Source of the DNA: Thalassobacter stenotrophicus | Lineage (GTDB): Bacteria > Pseudomonadota > Alphaproteobacteria > Rhodobacterales > Rhodobacteraceae | Assembly: GCF_001458315.1 (NCBI RefSeq) | Contig: NZ_CYRX01000006.1 | Location: forward strand, 1-54,778 | Direction: 5' to 3' | DNA length: 54,778 nt | Part shown: positions 33,732 through 42,624 of the stretch, one piece after another | Numbering within the stretch: position 1 is the first letter of the stretch | How the letters are laid out: each line of letters opens with the position of its first letter | Notes under the pieces: generated by a model | What the model saw: only the letters and a program-made list of their open reading frames with translations | Database searches by the model: none | What the model was told of the DNA's origin: nothing | Translations under genes and position numbers: made by a program

Positions 33732-33761
33732 GTTGACTAGTATGGTAGGCAACCGTTATGC
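33732..33761 (+). promoter_or_regulatory. Promoter of gntR-TRAP operon with overlapping palindromic operator
   Basis: TTGACT (33733-33738) and TTATGC (33756-33761) are 17 bases apart and fit a sigma-70 promoter. A 22-base imperfect palindrome spans 33732-33753 with outer arms GTTG/CAAC and inner arms CTA/TAG around an AT centre (8 of 11 pairs). It lies in the 126 bases between uxuA and gntR, so a GntR dimer bound here could repress both directions. Confidence 0.6.
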
Positions 33762-33780
33762 AGGAAAAGGGAGCTGAACC

Positions 33781-34521
33781 ATGAACAAACATGATCTGCA
33801 AAAATCGATAGACCCGACCGCGACGATTTCGCCGCAGGTCTGGAAGTTGCTTCGCCACCGGATTGTGAACAACGACTTGCCGCCGGGCCACAAACTGTCC
33901 GAAGGGGAAATTGCAAAGGAGTTGGGTGTCAGCCGTCAGCCTGTACGCGAAGCGTTCATAAAACTGGCTGGTGAAGGTTTTGTAATGATCCGCCCCCAAA
34001 GAAGCACATTGGTGCGCGAAATAGATGTCGAGACAGTCCTGCAATTGCGCTTCGTGCGTGAAGCTGTCGAGGCAGATATCGTCAGCACCCTGGCAGAGGA
34101 TCCTGATCCTTCGCTTGTCAAGGACCTGAGGGCGGAGCTGAAAAGGCAGCGTTCGATCCGAAAGGGTGATCCTCAAGCGTTCTATAGGGCTGATCAGGAC
34201 TTCCACCGCATCCTTATGGAGGCGGCCGGCAAAGGTGTCGCCTGGAAGTACATTGACGAAATCAATGGTCAAATGGACCGGGTGCGGGTCTTGAGTTATG
34301 GAATTTTCCCGATTGAAGCGCTCATCGAGCAACATGCAGACATCGTGGAAAAGATCGCAGTTGGCAATCAGGGAGGTGCCAACCTTGCAATGCGAAATCA
34401 CCTCAATGAAATGCTTAGGACGCTACCGGAGATCGTTCAGCAGAATCCTGAGCATTTCGAAAATATCACCGGGCTCGAAAGCTCAAAACTACTACCAAAA
34501 AGGGAGAAGAACGATGACTAA
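33781..34521 (+). CDS. GntR family regulator, FadR/FCD subfamily (UxuR/ExuR-like role)
   Basis: A 246-residue protein with an N-terminal GntR winged helix (VWKLLRHRIVNNDLPPGHKLSEGEIAKELGVSRQPVREAFIKLAGEGFVMIRPQRSTLV, residues about 20-78) and a helical FCD effector domain (about 85-220). FCD regulators of hexuronate genes (UxuR, ExuR) release DNA on binding fructuronate or related acids. The gene is divergent from uxuA and its 3' end overlaps the TRAP binding-protein gene by 8 bases, so regulator and transporter are co-expressed. Confidence 0.9.
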   Translation: MNKHDLQKSIDPTATISPQVWKLLRHRIVNNDLPPGHKLSEGEIAKELGVSRQPVREAFIKLAGEGFVMIRPQRSTLVREIDVETVLQLRFVREAVEADIVSTLAEDPDPSLVKDLRAELKRQRSIRKGDPQAFYRADQDFHRILMEAAGKGVAWKYIDEINGQMDRVRVLSYGIFPIEALIEQHADIVEKIAVGNQGGANLAMRNHLNEMLRTLPEIVQQNPEHFENITGLESSKLLPKREKNDD

Positions 34522-35488
34522 CAAACTCAAATCGATGGTGGCGGGTACCCTGCTAGCAACTTTGGGATTTTCCCCTGCGTTCGGGCAGGACATGACACTG
34601 AAGCTTGGCCACCTTGCAAATGAGCAAAATGCCTGGCATCTCGCGGCTGTCAAATTTGGCGAAGAGCTCAATACACTGACCGACGGACGTATCGCCGTTG
34701 AAGTGTTCCCCAACGAGTCTCTGGGCAAAGAAATCGATATGATCAACGGCATGCAGCTTGGCACCGTTGACATGACAATTACCGGCGAAAGCCTTCAAAA
34801 TTGGGCACCGATGGCCGCGCTTCTGGCCGTGCCCTATGCCTATTCTTCTCTGGATCATATGGATGAAGTTGCAGGCGGCGAAATCGGCAATGACATCGAG
34901 GCGCAAATCATTGAGCGCGCAAAGATCAGGCCAATCGCATATTTTGCGCGCGGACCCCGTAACCTGACGTCCAACCGCGCGATCACCTCCCCTTCTGAGC
35001 TGGATGGCTTGAAAATGCGTGTTCCGAATGTACCGCTCTTCGTTGACGTCTGGAGTGCCCTTGGCGCAAGCCCATCCCCGATGGCGTTTTCCGAGGTGTT
35101 TACATCTTTGCAAAACGGAACCATCGGTGCTCAGGAAAACCCACTCGCACTGATCAGATCAGCCAATTTTAATGAAGTTCAAACACACGTAAACCTGACT
35201 GAGCATGTTCGCTCCTGGATTTATCTGACCATGGCAGAATCCACATGGCAGAAACTGAGTGCCGAAGATCAGTCGCATGTCATGGCTGCGGCGGCGACAG
35301 CACAGGAGTATGAACGTGGTCTGCTGGAAGCCAGCCTTGCCGAAGATCGTGCTTACCTGGAATCGAAGGGCATGACATTCACCGATGTGGATGGTGCCGC
35401 ATTTGCTGCCGCAGCAAAGGATGCTGTGCTGGCCAATGTGAACGACGAAGTTAAACCAATCGTAGAATCGCTGTTTGACTCTCAATAA
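34514..35488 (+). CDS. dctP: TRAP transporter substrate-binding protein (DctP type), sugar-acid system
   Basis: A 324-residue periplasmic protein with a Sec signal peptide (1-25, ending PAFGQ). Mature part MTLKLGHLANEQNAWHLAAVKFGEELNTLTDGRIAVEVFP and SELDGLKMRVPNVPLFVDVWSALGASPSPMAFSEVFTSLQNGTIGAQENP are typical DctP; the Arg in KMRVP is the carboxylate clamp. The ATG at 34514 overlaps the gntR stop and follows GGGAGAAG. Context predicts an aldonate or hexuronate ligand. Confidence 0.93.
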   Translation: MTNKLKSMVAGTLLATLGFSPAFGQDMTLKLGHLANEQNAWHLAAVKFGEELNTLTDGRIAVEVFPNESLGKEIDMINGMQLGTVDMTITGESLQNWAPMAALLAVPYAYSSLDHMDEVAGGEIGNDIEAQIIERAKIRPIAYFARGPRNLTSNRAITSPSELDGLKMRVPNVPLFVDVWSALGASPSPMAFSEVFTSLQNGTIGAQENPLALIRSANFNEVQTHVNLTEHVRSWIYLTMAESTWQKLSAEDQSHVMAAAATAQEYERGLLEASLAEDRAYLESKGMTFTDVDGAAFAAAAKDAVLANVNDEVKPIVESLFDSQ

Positions 35489-35505
35489 ACTGCTAAACGT
35501 TTGAT

Positions 35506-35530
35506 CTTGCCGCCCGTCATGGGCGGCAAG
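35506..35530 (+). terminator. Intra-operon hairpin after the binding-protein gene
   Basis: CTTGCCGCCC (35506-35515), loop GTCAT, GGGCGGCAAG (35521-35530) form a perfect 10-base stem 17 bases past the dctP stop. It is followed by ACTTTC, not a T-run, so partial termination or mRNA stabilisation that favours the binding protein over the permeases is likely. Confidence 0.65.
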
Positions 35531-35554
35531 ACTTTCAACTTCCGAGGGGTGCTC

Positions 35555-36058
35555 ATGCCAAGGATAATCGTTAGTCTTTTCCACATGTTTTCAGCCATGT
35601 CTCGGATTTGTATCTTTATCGCCTTTGCGGTCCTTGCCCTTGCGGTTCTTACGCAAGTCTTAGGCAGAAGCGTTGGAAGCTCGCCTGTTTGGACCGAAGA
35701 ATTGACGCGATTTGCGCTAATTTATCTTGCTGCGTTAGGCGCCGGTTTCGGCCTCATGACCGGCGATTTGGTAAATGTGGATATTGTTTGCGACTTCCTC
35801 CCCGGAGAGTTTCCCAGATATTTCAGAATTGCCTCTTCAATTTTGACAGCCATCTTGGCAATCGCACTGCTACCCGGCGCGTGGAAATTCTTCCAAATCG
35901 GTGGCTTACAGATATCTCCGGCATTGGGACTTCAAATGACATTCGCACACTTCGCAATCCTCGCCATGATGGGCTTGTTGCTGGCGTTCGCCGTCCTTCG
36001 TACCATGATGGACATTCTTAAGCTCGACTACCGATCTGTCGCTGGAGGGTCTGAATAA
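35555..36058 (+). CDS. dctQ: TRAP transporter small permease (DctQ), sugar-acid system
   Basis: A 167-residue protein with four membrane helices and the DctQ block SPVWTEELTRFALIYLAALGAGFGLMTGDLVNVDIV (about 42-77). The ATG at 35555 has GAGG about 9 bases upstream. The stop shares one base with the dctM start (TAATG). Confidence 0.9.
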   Translation: MPRIIVSLFHMFSAMSRICIFIAFAVLALAVLTQVLGRSVGSSPVWTEELTRFALIYLAALGAGFGLMTGDLVNVDIVCDFLPGEFPRYFRIASSILTAILAIALLPGAWKFFQIGGLQISPALGLQMTFAHFAILAMMGLLLAFAVLRTMMDILKLDYRSVAGGSE

Positions 36059-37335
36059 TGGAAGTCGCCGTTCTTTTTGCTGTCTTCTTGATCTGTCTCA
36101 TCGTAGGCGTACCAGTCGCCATTTCGCTCGGGCTGTCATCATTGGCCTACCTGTTGCTGACTGGCATCCCCATTGTGGTCATGTCGCAAAAGATTTTCGC
36201 CGGGATGGACGTCTTTGTACTTCTCAGCATTCCCGGGTTCATTTTGGCCGGAAACCTGATGAACAACGGCGGAATTACCGAACGGATCATTCAGTTTGCC
36301 AATGCGCTGGTTGGATGGATACGTGGCGGACTGGGGCTTACGAATATTGGCGCATCAATGCTCTTTGGCGGCATAACAGGTACCGCCGTAGCCGATGCAG
36401 CTTCAATTGGTGGCGTGATGATCCCCGGAATGAAGAAGGCTGGCTATCCGGCGGACTTCTCCGCTGCTGTAACGGCCGCTTCATCGACGGTTGGTCCCAT
36501 AATTCCGCCGAGTGTGCCAATGATTATTGTCGGAGCTCTTTCAGGAATCTCGGTCGGGCAGATGTTCTTGGCTGGCGCCATTCCTGGCATCATGATGGGG
36601 CTCGCGATGATGATTACCTGCTACATCATTGCAAAACGCCGCAACTTCCCCCGGGAAGAATGGAGAGGGTTTGGCCAGTTGCTTCGCTCATTTGGAAAGG
36701 CATTTTGGGCAATCGCAATGACCGGCCTCATTCTTTTTGGCCTTCTTAGTGGGATCGCTACTCCGACAGAAACGGCGATTGTCGCCTGTGTATATGCATT
36801 GGTCGTAGGGGTATTCATATATGGCGAGTTGCGTTTCTCTGCCATTCCTCGCATCGTCGTCGAAAGCGGTGTTTCAGCCGCCTCAATCCTCGCTTTGGTC
36901 GGTTTTGCAAATGTCTTTGGCTGGATTCTGGTTTCGGAGCAAATTCCACAAGCGATTGTCAACGCCGTGTTGTCAGTGACAGATAGCCGCATTTTGATTA
37001 TCCTAATGATCAATGTCGTGTTGCTGATCGTTGGCATGTTCATGGAAACAATCGCAGCGCTCATCATTTTGTTTGTGCCTTTGCTTTCTCTTGCTCAGGC
37101 CGCGGAGATTGAACCGCTTCACTTTGCAATATTTGCTGTTTTGAATCTGATGATTGGGCTTACGACCCCGCCTGTTGGTGTTTGCCTATTCGTTTGCTCT
37201 GGGATTGCCCGGCTGCCGCTCACTCCTGTCGTCATCGCAATCTTGCCATTTCTCCTGTGCAACATCATCGTTTTGCTGCTTGTTTCATTCATTCCGGCAT
37301 TTGCTACATGGCTGCCGGGCTTGGTATTCGATTAG
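36058..37335 (+). CDS. dctM: TRAP transporter large permease (DctM), sugar-acid system
   Basis: A 425-residue polytopic protein with DctM signatures FGGITGTAVADAASIGGVMIPGMKKAGYPADFSAAVTAASSTVGPIIPPSVPMIIVGA (about 102-160) and NLMIGLTTPPVGVCLFVCSGIA near residue 370. It imports the ligand captured by the adjacent binding protein using the sodium gradient. Confidence 0.94.
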   Translation: MEVAVLFAVFLICLIVGVPVAISLGLSSLAYLLLTGIPIVVMSQKIFAGMDVFVLLSIPGFILAGNLMNNGGITERIIQFANALVGWIRGGLGLTNIGASMLFGGITGTAVADAASIGGVMIPGMKKAGYPADFSAAVTAASSTVGPIIPPSVPMIIVGALSGISVGQMFLAGAIPGIMMGLAMMITCYIIAKRRNFPREEWRGFGQLLRSFGKAFWAIAMTGLILFGLLSGIATPTETAIVACVYALVVGVFIYGELRFSAIPRIVVESGVSAASILALVGFANVFGWILVSEQIPQAIVNAVLSVTDSRILIILMINVVLLIVGMFMETIAALIILFVPLLSLAQAAEIEPLHFAIFAVLNLMIGLTTPPVGVCLFVCSGIARLPLTPVVIAILPFLLCNIIVLLLVSFIPAFATWLPGLVFD

Positions 37336-37343
37336 GAAATCTT

Positions 37344-38393
37344 ATGAAAACGACTGTTTGTAAACTTCATGGAAAACACGACGTTCGCCTGGAAAAGGAA
37401 GAGGTGGATGATCTGACGACTGGTGCTGTCAGGGTTTCGAGTGTTACTGGCGGCATATGCGGATCGGATTTGCATTATTACCATGAAGGTGGCTTTGGAC
37501 CGATCCGGGTTAGACATCCCATTACTGTCGGGCATGAGGCGTCGGGTCGCATTGCCGAAGTCGGGCCGGGAGTGGATAATGTCAAGGTCGGTGATTTGGT
37601 TGCTCTGAACCCCTCCAGGCCCTGCATGACATGCAAATTCTGCGAACGCGGAGAACTTGTGCACTGCCTGGAAATGCAGTTTTCCGGCTCAGCTTACCGT
37701 GATCCCCATGAGAATGGTTTTTTCCGTGGCACGCTTGTGTTGCCAGCAGTACAAACGCACAGATTTTCATCAGAAGTAAGCCCCAGTGCCGCAGCCTGCA
37801 CAGAACCCTTGTCGGTTTGCTTGCATGCCCGGGCGCAAGCGCCTGATCTTACCGGGCTTCGAGTCCTTGTGACCGGTTCTGGACCGATTGGCATTCTTTG
37901 TGCAGCGGTGGCGAAGCACGGCGGGGCATCCGAGATTGTTGTTACAGATCTTGAAGATGCCCCGTTGGCCGTTGCTCGGCAGATGGGAGCAACCGACACT
38001 GTCAATGTCCGCAGAGCGCCCGATGGTTTGGGCAAGTGGCAGTTCGACAAGGGCCTGTTTGACGTCGTGTTCGAGTGCTCTGCCGCCCCGCCTGCGATCA
38101 AAAGCGCTCTAACGGCACTGCGCCCACGAGGAACAATGGTGATGGTCGGTGTAACAGGAGATGCATCTGTTCCCATCAATCTAATTGTCAGCAAAGAGAT
38201 CAAGGTCGCAGGAACCCATCGATTTCACGAAGAGTTCGCTCAGGCGGTTGCTGTGATCAACTCTGGCGAAATTGACCTCGGTCCGCTGGTTAGCCACACA
38301 TACGACCCTGCTGACATTGAAGAAGCATATGCAACCGCCAGCGACCGCACCAAATCGGTGAAAGTGCATGTCGCCTTTGCCGCGGAAGATTGA
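37344..38393 (+). CDS. Zinc-dependent dehydrogenase, L-idonate/L-gulonate 5-dehydrogenase-like
   Basis: A 349-residue medium-chain alcohol dehydrogenase. Catalytic zinc ligands are Cys39 (GGICGSDLHYY) and His64-Glu65 (VGHEASG); structural zinc is bound by Cys94, 97, 100 and 108; the NAD fold is VLVTGSGPIGILCAAVAK (about 172-189). GGICGSDLHYYHEGGFG is characteristic of IdnD. The reaction is oxidation of L-idonate to 5-ketogluconate or of L-gulonate to D-fructuronate. The second would feed UxuB and UxuA directly and fits this locus better; sequence alone does not decide. The ATG at 37344 is 8 bases past the dctM stop. Confidence 0.87.
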   Translation: MKTTVCKLHGKHDVRLEKEEVDDLTTGAVRVSSVTGGICGSDLHYYHEGGFGPIRVRHPITVGHEASGRIAEVGPGVDNVKVGDLVALNPSRPCMTCKFCERGELVHCLEMQFSGSAYRDPHENGFFRGTLVLPAVQTHRFSSEVSPSAAACTEPLSVCLHARAQAPDLTGLRVLVTGSGPIGILCAAVAKHGGASEIVVTDLEDAPLAVARQMGATDTVNVRRAPDGLGKWQFDKGLFDVVFECSAAPPAIKSALTALRPRGTMVMVGVTGDASVPINLIVSKEIKVAGTHRFHEEFAQAVAVINSGEIDLGPLVSHTYDPADIEEAYATASDRTKSVKVHVAFAAED

Positions 38394-38395
38394 CG

Positions 38396-39331
38396 ATGGG
38401 TAATTTGAGAATTGGTTGCGTCGGAGAGGCGATGGTGGAACTATCGCCATCTGCTATTCCCGGAACGACACAAATCGGTGTCGCGGGCGATGTGCTGAAC
38501 ACCGCCATCTATCTGCGACGATCTCTGCCTGTGAATCACAGCGTTAGCTTTGTTTCCCTACTGGGCGCAGATCAAATCTCAGAAGACATGGCCAAATTCA
38601 TTGCTTCACAGGGGCTGGAGACAGATCGGTTGGGGCAGCTCCCCGGGTTTCTGCCCGGAGCCTACGCTATTACGACGGACAGTTCCGGCGAGAGGAGCTT
38701 TCATTATTGGCGCGAGAACTCCGCCGCGAGACAGATGTTCCAGAGGGGCGATGAAGACCGCTTTGCCGTCCTTGATGGCCTTGATGTCATCTATCTTTCC
38801 GGAATTACACTTGCGATCCTGCCCGCTGCAACACGCTGCACGCTTTTGGAAAGGATCAAGGCGTTCACGCAGACCGGTGGTAAGTTCGTGTTCGATTCAA
38901 ACTATCGGCCAAACCTTTGGGAATGTGCCGAAGTTGCACGGAAAACGGTTCAATCCGCCTGGAAAATCTGCGACATTGCATTACCGTCTGTCGACGATGA
39001 AATGTCGCTTTTTGAGGAAACCACGGAAGCTGAAGTTCTAGATCGTTTTTCATCATATCAGAACTGTTTCGGCGCTCTCAAACGTGGCGCACTGGGCCCT
39101 TTTTCAATCAACAAGAATTGCGCTGAAGTCACTTTTGACCGGGCATCGGATGTCGTCGATACCACCGCGGCAGGCGATGGATTCAACGGCGGATACCTCG
39201 CAGCGATACTCCGTGGCTCAACACAGGAAAACGCACTGACCAAAGGTCATGAACTGGCGTGCCGCATTGTCATGCACAAAGGCGCTATCCTTCCCGTAAA
39301 CGCCGACCGCCCGAATGCTGATGGGGTCTAA
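38396..39331 (+). CDS. kdgK: PfkB family carbohydrate kinase, 2-keto-3-deoxygluconate kinase-like
   Basis: A 311-residue ribokinase-fold enzyme. The C-terminal signature DTTAAGDGFNGGYLA begins at Asp255, with catalytic base Asp261; the N-terminal IGCVGEAMVELSP is usual for KdgK. It phosphorylates KDG, the product of UxuA, to KDPG, which an aldolase encoded elsewhere would split. The ATG at 38396 is preferred over a TTG at 38390; it lies two bases past the dehydrogenase stop. Last gene of the operon. Confidence 0.88.
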   Translation: MGNLRIGCVGEAMVELSPSAIPGTTQIGVAGDVLNTAIYLRRSLPVNHSVSFVSLLGADQISEDMAKFIASQGLETDRLGQLPGFLPGAYAITTDSSGERSFHYWRENSAARQMFQRGDEDRFAVLDGLDVIYLSGITLAILPAATRCTLLERIKAFTQTGGKFVFDSNYRPNLWECAEVARKTVQSAWKICDIALPSVDDEMSLFEETTEAEVLDRFSSYQNCFGALKRGALGPFSINKNCAEVTFDRASDVVDTTAAGDGFNGGYLAAILRGSTQENALTKGHELACRIVMHKGAILPVNADRPNADGV

Positions 39332-40275
39332 ACAGAAAACCATCACGGGTTGAATGCAGAGTAACGTCGGTGACGACCGGAGGCATAAGCGATTTCCCTC
39401 TTCTAAATCTGTCCTGCATGCGCATTACAGCATCGGACCATAGGGCCCTCTCATGTCACAAGAACGAATTCAGGTTTCGTGGGCTTACTGTAACCGTCCG
39501 GTGTCCCCGCTCTGCCGAAGGTCGCTATGACCAGATACTGCCCAGTTAAAGATAATGGACAGTAACGAGGTTTGACATGGGCATGATGCGACATCACCGG
39601 CCGGTTACGACGCAACGACGTGAAGGTGCGGTCTCGGTTCAGGCCAGTTTGATGCTCGTGAACGACCGGTTCGGTGACATGCGCTGCGTCGCAACAAAAG
39701 CCTTGTCGCGGCTGCGAACAGATGCTGCATCAGCGAAGGTTGGAAATCCAAGGTCGGTTTTGTCCGGCATTGCAGACCTCGGTGCAGATCGCAGCGAATG
39801 TCCGCAATCCGCCCCTATCGACGAGTGTGCGAGCCCCTTCGCAGCCCCTGATGGTCCCCGCATCATGGCAACACGCGAACCAATGCATCCGGTACGGGCG
39901 TTGGCATCCTGCGGTCCCTAGTATCGTGGATCCTCTTTGGGCGCGGTCGCCTGCGCTGGGCGGTCCTTGTATCCACGTCGCCACTACAGTGCCACACCCA
40001 CCATCCCCTTTTAACTTTGATGTCGTTCGGAATACGATCACGCCGCTTTCGCGGCAATCGCTACAGACGGCCCAGGGGTATTAATACCGGGAGACAGATT
40101 CGACCTAAGGGTTCCAGCTAATTGAAGAATTTCTAGCCACTGCTTCTTCATTGAAGTAGTGGCTCAGCTTCATGCACCGTGCACTTAGGCCGTTCCAGTC
40201 TCGCTCCCTACACGACGGCTTTACCTGTCTTTTGGCGGCCGGCCGCATTACCCCAACACCAGAACTGGAGCCTGC
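39332..40275. other. 0.94-kb stretch without a recognisable gene
   Basis: Open frames here lack family similarity. GCTGCATCAGCGAAGG (39725-39740) repeats a block seen at 29546-29560, so part belongs to the interspersed repeat family. A stem-loop lies at 40136-40163. It separates the hexuronate regulon from the satellite-like element and may hold that element's left attachment site, which was not identified. Confidence 0.5.
40136..40163. other. Stem-loop upstream of the satellite-like element
   Basis: GCCACTGCTTC (40136-40146) and GAAGTAGTGGC (40153-40163) pair over 11 bases (one G-U) around TTCATT. No T-run follows. It could be a boundary, operator or small RNA structure. Confidence 0.4.
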
Positions 40276-40872
40276 ATGGCACTACCTCAACGCGCATTCT
40301 TCACCCTGCACGAAACCGCATCCCGATGGGGCTGCACCATCGCCGACATTGGCGGCTGGGCCACGGAGGGCAAGTTGGACATCGTGACAGGCATTCCAGT
40401 GGTGACCTGTGACGCCGAGAAAGTCTCGGGCAAAATCACAATCTCGCCTATGGATATGCTGCCGCTGTTTCGCCGCAGTGGGACCGGCCCGACGGTGATC
40501 AAGCTCCAGCGGATCAAACCGGAGCATTCGGACGACTGGTGCTATGTCACAGAGCCTGCCGATGGTGTTGAAGTGTCGATCGCAGACCTTTTGATCACAG
40601 GCCACGACCTGCAGCGGTTTGAGGATGAGTACGATCTGCTACGCCGCATTGGTGGCGGTACGGGCGCGCTCTCACCCTATGATTGGGAAGGGATGTATGT
40701 CGCTTTGCTCAAGCACGTCCACGAACACGGCATTCCCGCCACCCAAGCCGAGCTTATTGCAATCCTGCAGGACTGGTTTGCGGACACAGCGGACAATGCG
40801 GATATGCCCGACGAGAGTACCATCCGGCGCCGCCTAAGGCCTTTCTGGCGCGCATTACGCAGTGAGAAGTAA
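40276..40872 (+). CDS. Unknown protein next to integrase
   Basis: A 198-residue soluble protein with no recognised domain. The N-terminus (FFTLHETASRWGCTIADIGGWATEGKLDIVTGIP) reads like a helix-turn-helix of the MerR/excisionase kind followed by a short wing, and the C-terminal part (TQAELIAILQDWFADTADNADMPDESTIRRRLRPFWRALR) has a second possible DNA-binding helix pair. Proteins of this look occur beside integrases in alphaproteobacterial islands. GGAG lies 9 bases before the ATG. It is convergent with the integrase, 15 bases apart. A regulatory role is a guess. Confidence 0.65.
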   Translation: MALPQRAFFTLHETASRWGCTIADIGGWATEGKLDIVTGIPVVTCDAEKVSGKITISPMDMLPLFRRSGTGPTVIKLQRIKPEHSDDWCYVTEPADGVEVSIADLLITGHDLQRFEDEYDLLRRIGGGTGALSPYDWEGMYVALLKHVHEHGIPATQAELIAILQDWFADTADNADMPDESTIRRRLRPFWRALRSEK

Positions 40873-40887
40873 CCCGACGCATATTCC

Positions 40888-42153
40888 TCAGCCGCGCTTT
40901 GCCAGGTGCTCAGCATCGGCGTTGTGAACGACCTTAGGCCGTGGCCGGAGCATGCCGGCCACGGCATCAACCCCGGCGCGCAGAGGCGAGTCCATCAAAT
41001 GCGCATAGCGCAGAGTCGTCTGCATTTGGCTGTGGCCAAGAAGCTTGCCGATCATTTCCAGCGAAGCCCCGCCGCTGACCAAGAGCGAGGCGAATGTATG
41101 GCGCAGGTCATGGATGCGCACATCCGGCAGTTCTGCCTCGCGCTGCACCTTCACCCAAAACCGGCGGATTTCCTTGACGGGCTGGCCTGGTACATCGCCG
41201 GGAAAGAGCCACGGGTTGCCCTTGGGCACCACGAGCGCCCGCTGACGCACGATCGCCGCAACATCGGCCGAGATCGGCACCCGGTGGATCTTGCGCTGCT
41301 TGGTCGTCGCTGCGGGCTTTGACCAAATCCCAAGCTCCAAATTGAATTGCTCGAACTGCGCCTGGCGCACCTCCCCCACCCGCGCCCCGGTCAGCATACA
41401 GATACGGATGATGCCCGCGGCCCGTTGATCCTCGGCCGCATCCAACACCTCGGCCAGCCGGCCGATTTCTTCGTGGGAAAGAAACCGCTCGCGCGCGGTC
41501 TCCACGCGCTTCATGAAGCCAGCGGCAGGATTGTCCGTGCGCCAGCTCCATTGGATGGCAAGGTTAAACATCTTACGCAGAACTTCACCCACGCGGTTGG
41601 CACGCACCGGTGTGGGCTTGCGCCCTTGCAGTTTACGCGCGCGGTTGTTGGGCTTTGCCTTCGACGGCCGTGCTCTGCCCTCTGCAATCAGGTTCAAAAG
41701 CTTTGTGACGTCATGAGGCGTGATCTCGGTCACCAGCTTATTGCCCCAATGCGGTGCGACCAACTTGGTCAGGAAGGATTTATGATCCGCAGCGCTTAAG
41801 GACGTCAGCGTTGAGGCGTGCTCGATCAGATAGCGCTCAATCATGTCGTTGAAGCGAGGCGCCTCTCGCAGCGTGTCGCGCTCCTCCATGGGATCTGTGC
41901 CCTCGTCGATCAGACGGCGCAGGTCTCGGGCGCGCTCCCTTGCTGCTGTGACGCTCCATTCGGGCCAGCGCCCGATCGCCATGCGGCGCTGCCGTCCGGC
42001 AAAGCGGTAATCCATCACGAAGGACCGCTCGCCCGAGGGCATCACGCGAATGGAAAGCCCCCGTATCTCGGTATCGAAGACTTGGTACGCCCGATCCTCT
42101 TCCGGGATCTGCTCACGCACGGTTTTATCATTTAGTCGCAATCGATTGACCAT
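40888..42153 (-). CDS. Tyrosine-type integrase (DUF4102 arm-binding domain)
   Basis: A 421-residue P4-type integrase: arm-binding N-terminus (RLRLNDKTVREQIPEEDRAYQVFDTEIRGLSIRVMPSG), core-binding domain, and catalytic boxes MLTGARVGEVRQAQ, HDLRHTFAS and LLGHSQMQTTLRYAH. The start at 42153 follows AAGGAGATATAAAC; the longer frame to 42285 would cross that Shine-Dalgarno. It has the same architecture as the integrase at 2991 but clearly different sequence, so the two islands are independent. No tRNA is seen near either side, so the attachment target is unknown. Confidence 0.93.
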   Translation of the reverse strand: MVNRLRLNDKTVREQIPEEDRAYQVFDTEIRGLSIRVMPSGERSFVMDYRFAGRQRRMAIGRWPEWSVTAARERARDLRRLIDEGTDPMEERDTLREAPRFNDMIERYLIEHASTLTSLSAADHKSFLTKLVAPHWGNKLVTEITPHDVTKLLNLIAEGRARPSKAKPNNRARKLQGRKPTPVRANRVGEVLRKMFNLAIQWSWRTDNPAAGFMKRVETARERFLSHEEIGRLAEVLDAAEDQRAAGIIRICMLTGARVGEVRQAQFEQFNLELGIWSKPAATTKQRKIHRVPISADVAAIVRQRALVVPKGNPWLFPGDVPGQPVKEIRRFWVKVQREAELPDVRIHDLRHTFASLLVSGGASLEMIGKLLGHSQMQTTLRYAHLMDSPLRAGVDAVAGMLRPRPKVVHNADAEHLAKRG

Positions 42154-42241
42154 GTTTATATCTCCTTGGTGCGCATGACAGAGGCGTAGATGCGCAGGCT
42201 TATCAAGCGAAGCATGGGGATCTGGGCGGCACATAGGCGGT

Positions 42242-42279
42242 GACCGGCGGTGATGCACCAAAACCCTGCCGGTCATTGA
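42242..42279 (+). repeat. 38-bp inverted repeat, left arm
   Basis: The segment beginning GACCGGCGGTGATGC and ending CTGCCGGTCATTGA is the reverse complement of 42625-42662 with a single mismatch (37 of 38). It lies between integrase and excisionase genes. The last 16 bases also match the start of the hairpin copy at 42422-42438. Confidence 0.9.
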
Positions 42280-42427
42280 AAACATGGGAGAAAATGCGAG
42301 GCGGCGTTCATTGCGCTGGGCGAATCTGTGGGCCAGCGGAGTATGTTTCGGGCCCTAAATCGCGCACCGGATGGCTTCTCGCTCCCAGAGCAGGGCCTGA
42401 TATTGTAAATTCCGTTTAAAATCAATG

Positions 42428-42456
42428 ACCGGCAAGGGTCGGGACCCCTTGCCGGT
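42428..42456. repeat. Central hairpin copy of the int-xis repeat
   Basis: ACCGGCAAGGG (42428-42438), loop TCGGGAC, CCCTTGCCGGT (42446-42456): perfect 11-base arms. With its 5' flank (TCAATG, 42422-42427) it is a one-base-longer version of the 16-base block found in both outer arms, so the motif occurs four times in 421 bases. Confidence 0.8.
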
Positions 42457-42624
42457 TGGGCGAATACCCTTGAACACCCATAAAACCCGCTGAAACACGG
42501 CGAAATCTTGTAAATTGGCCGGTTTTGGGTCGCTGCGACTCTGTGCCGGGCAATTTGCATGAGCTTTTCGGCACCCTCGACTGCGCCCGCCAGTCAGCGA
42601 CAAAACCGCAAAAGCTCAATGATA

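Noticed and set aside
34298-34513. Longer start for the hexuronate TRAP binding protein
   Set aside because: The extra N-terminus would overlap most of the end of gntR and would bury the signal peptide; the ATG at 34514 has its own Shine-Dalgarno.
39577-39921. 114-residue plus-strand frame after kdgK
   Set aside because: No recognisable domain, and the DNA overlaps the interspersed repeat family found in other gene-free junctions.
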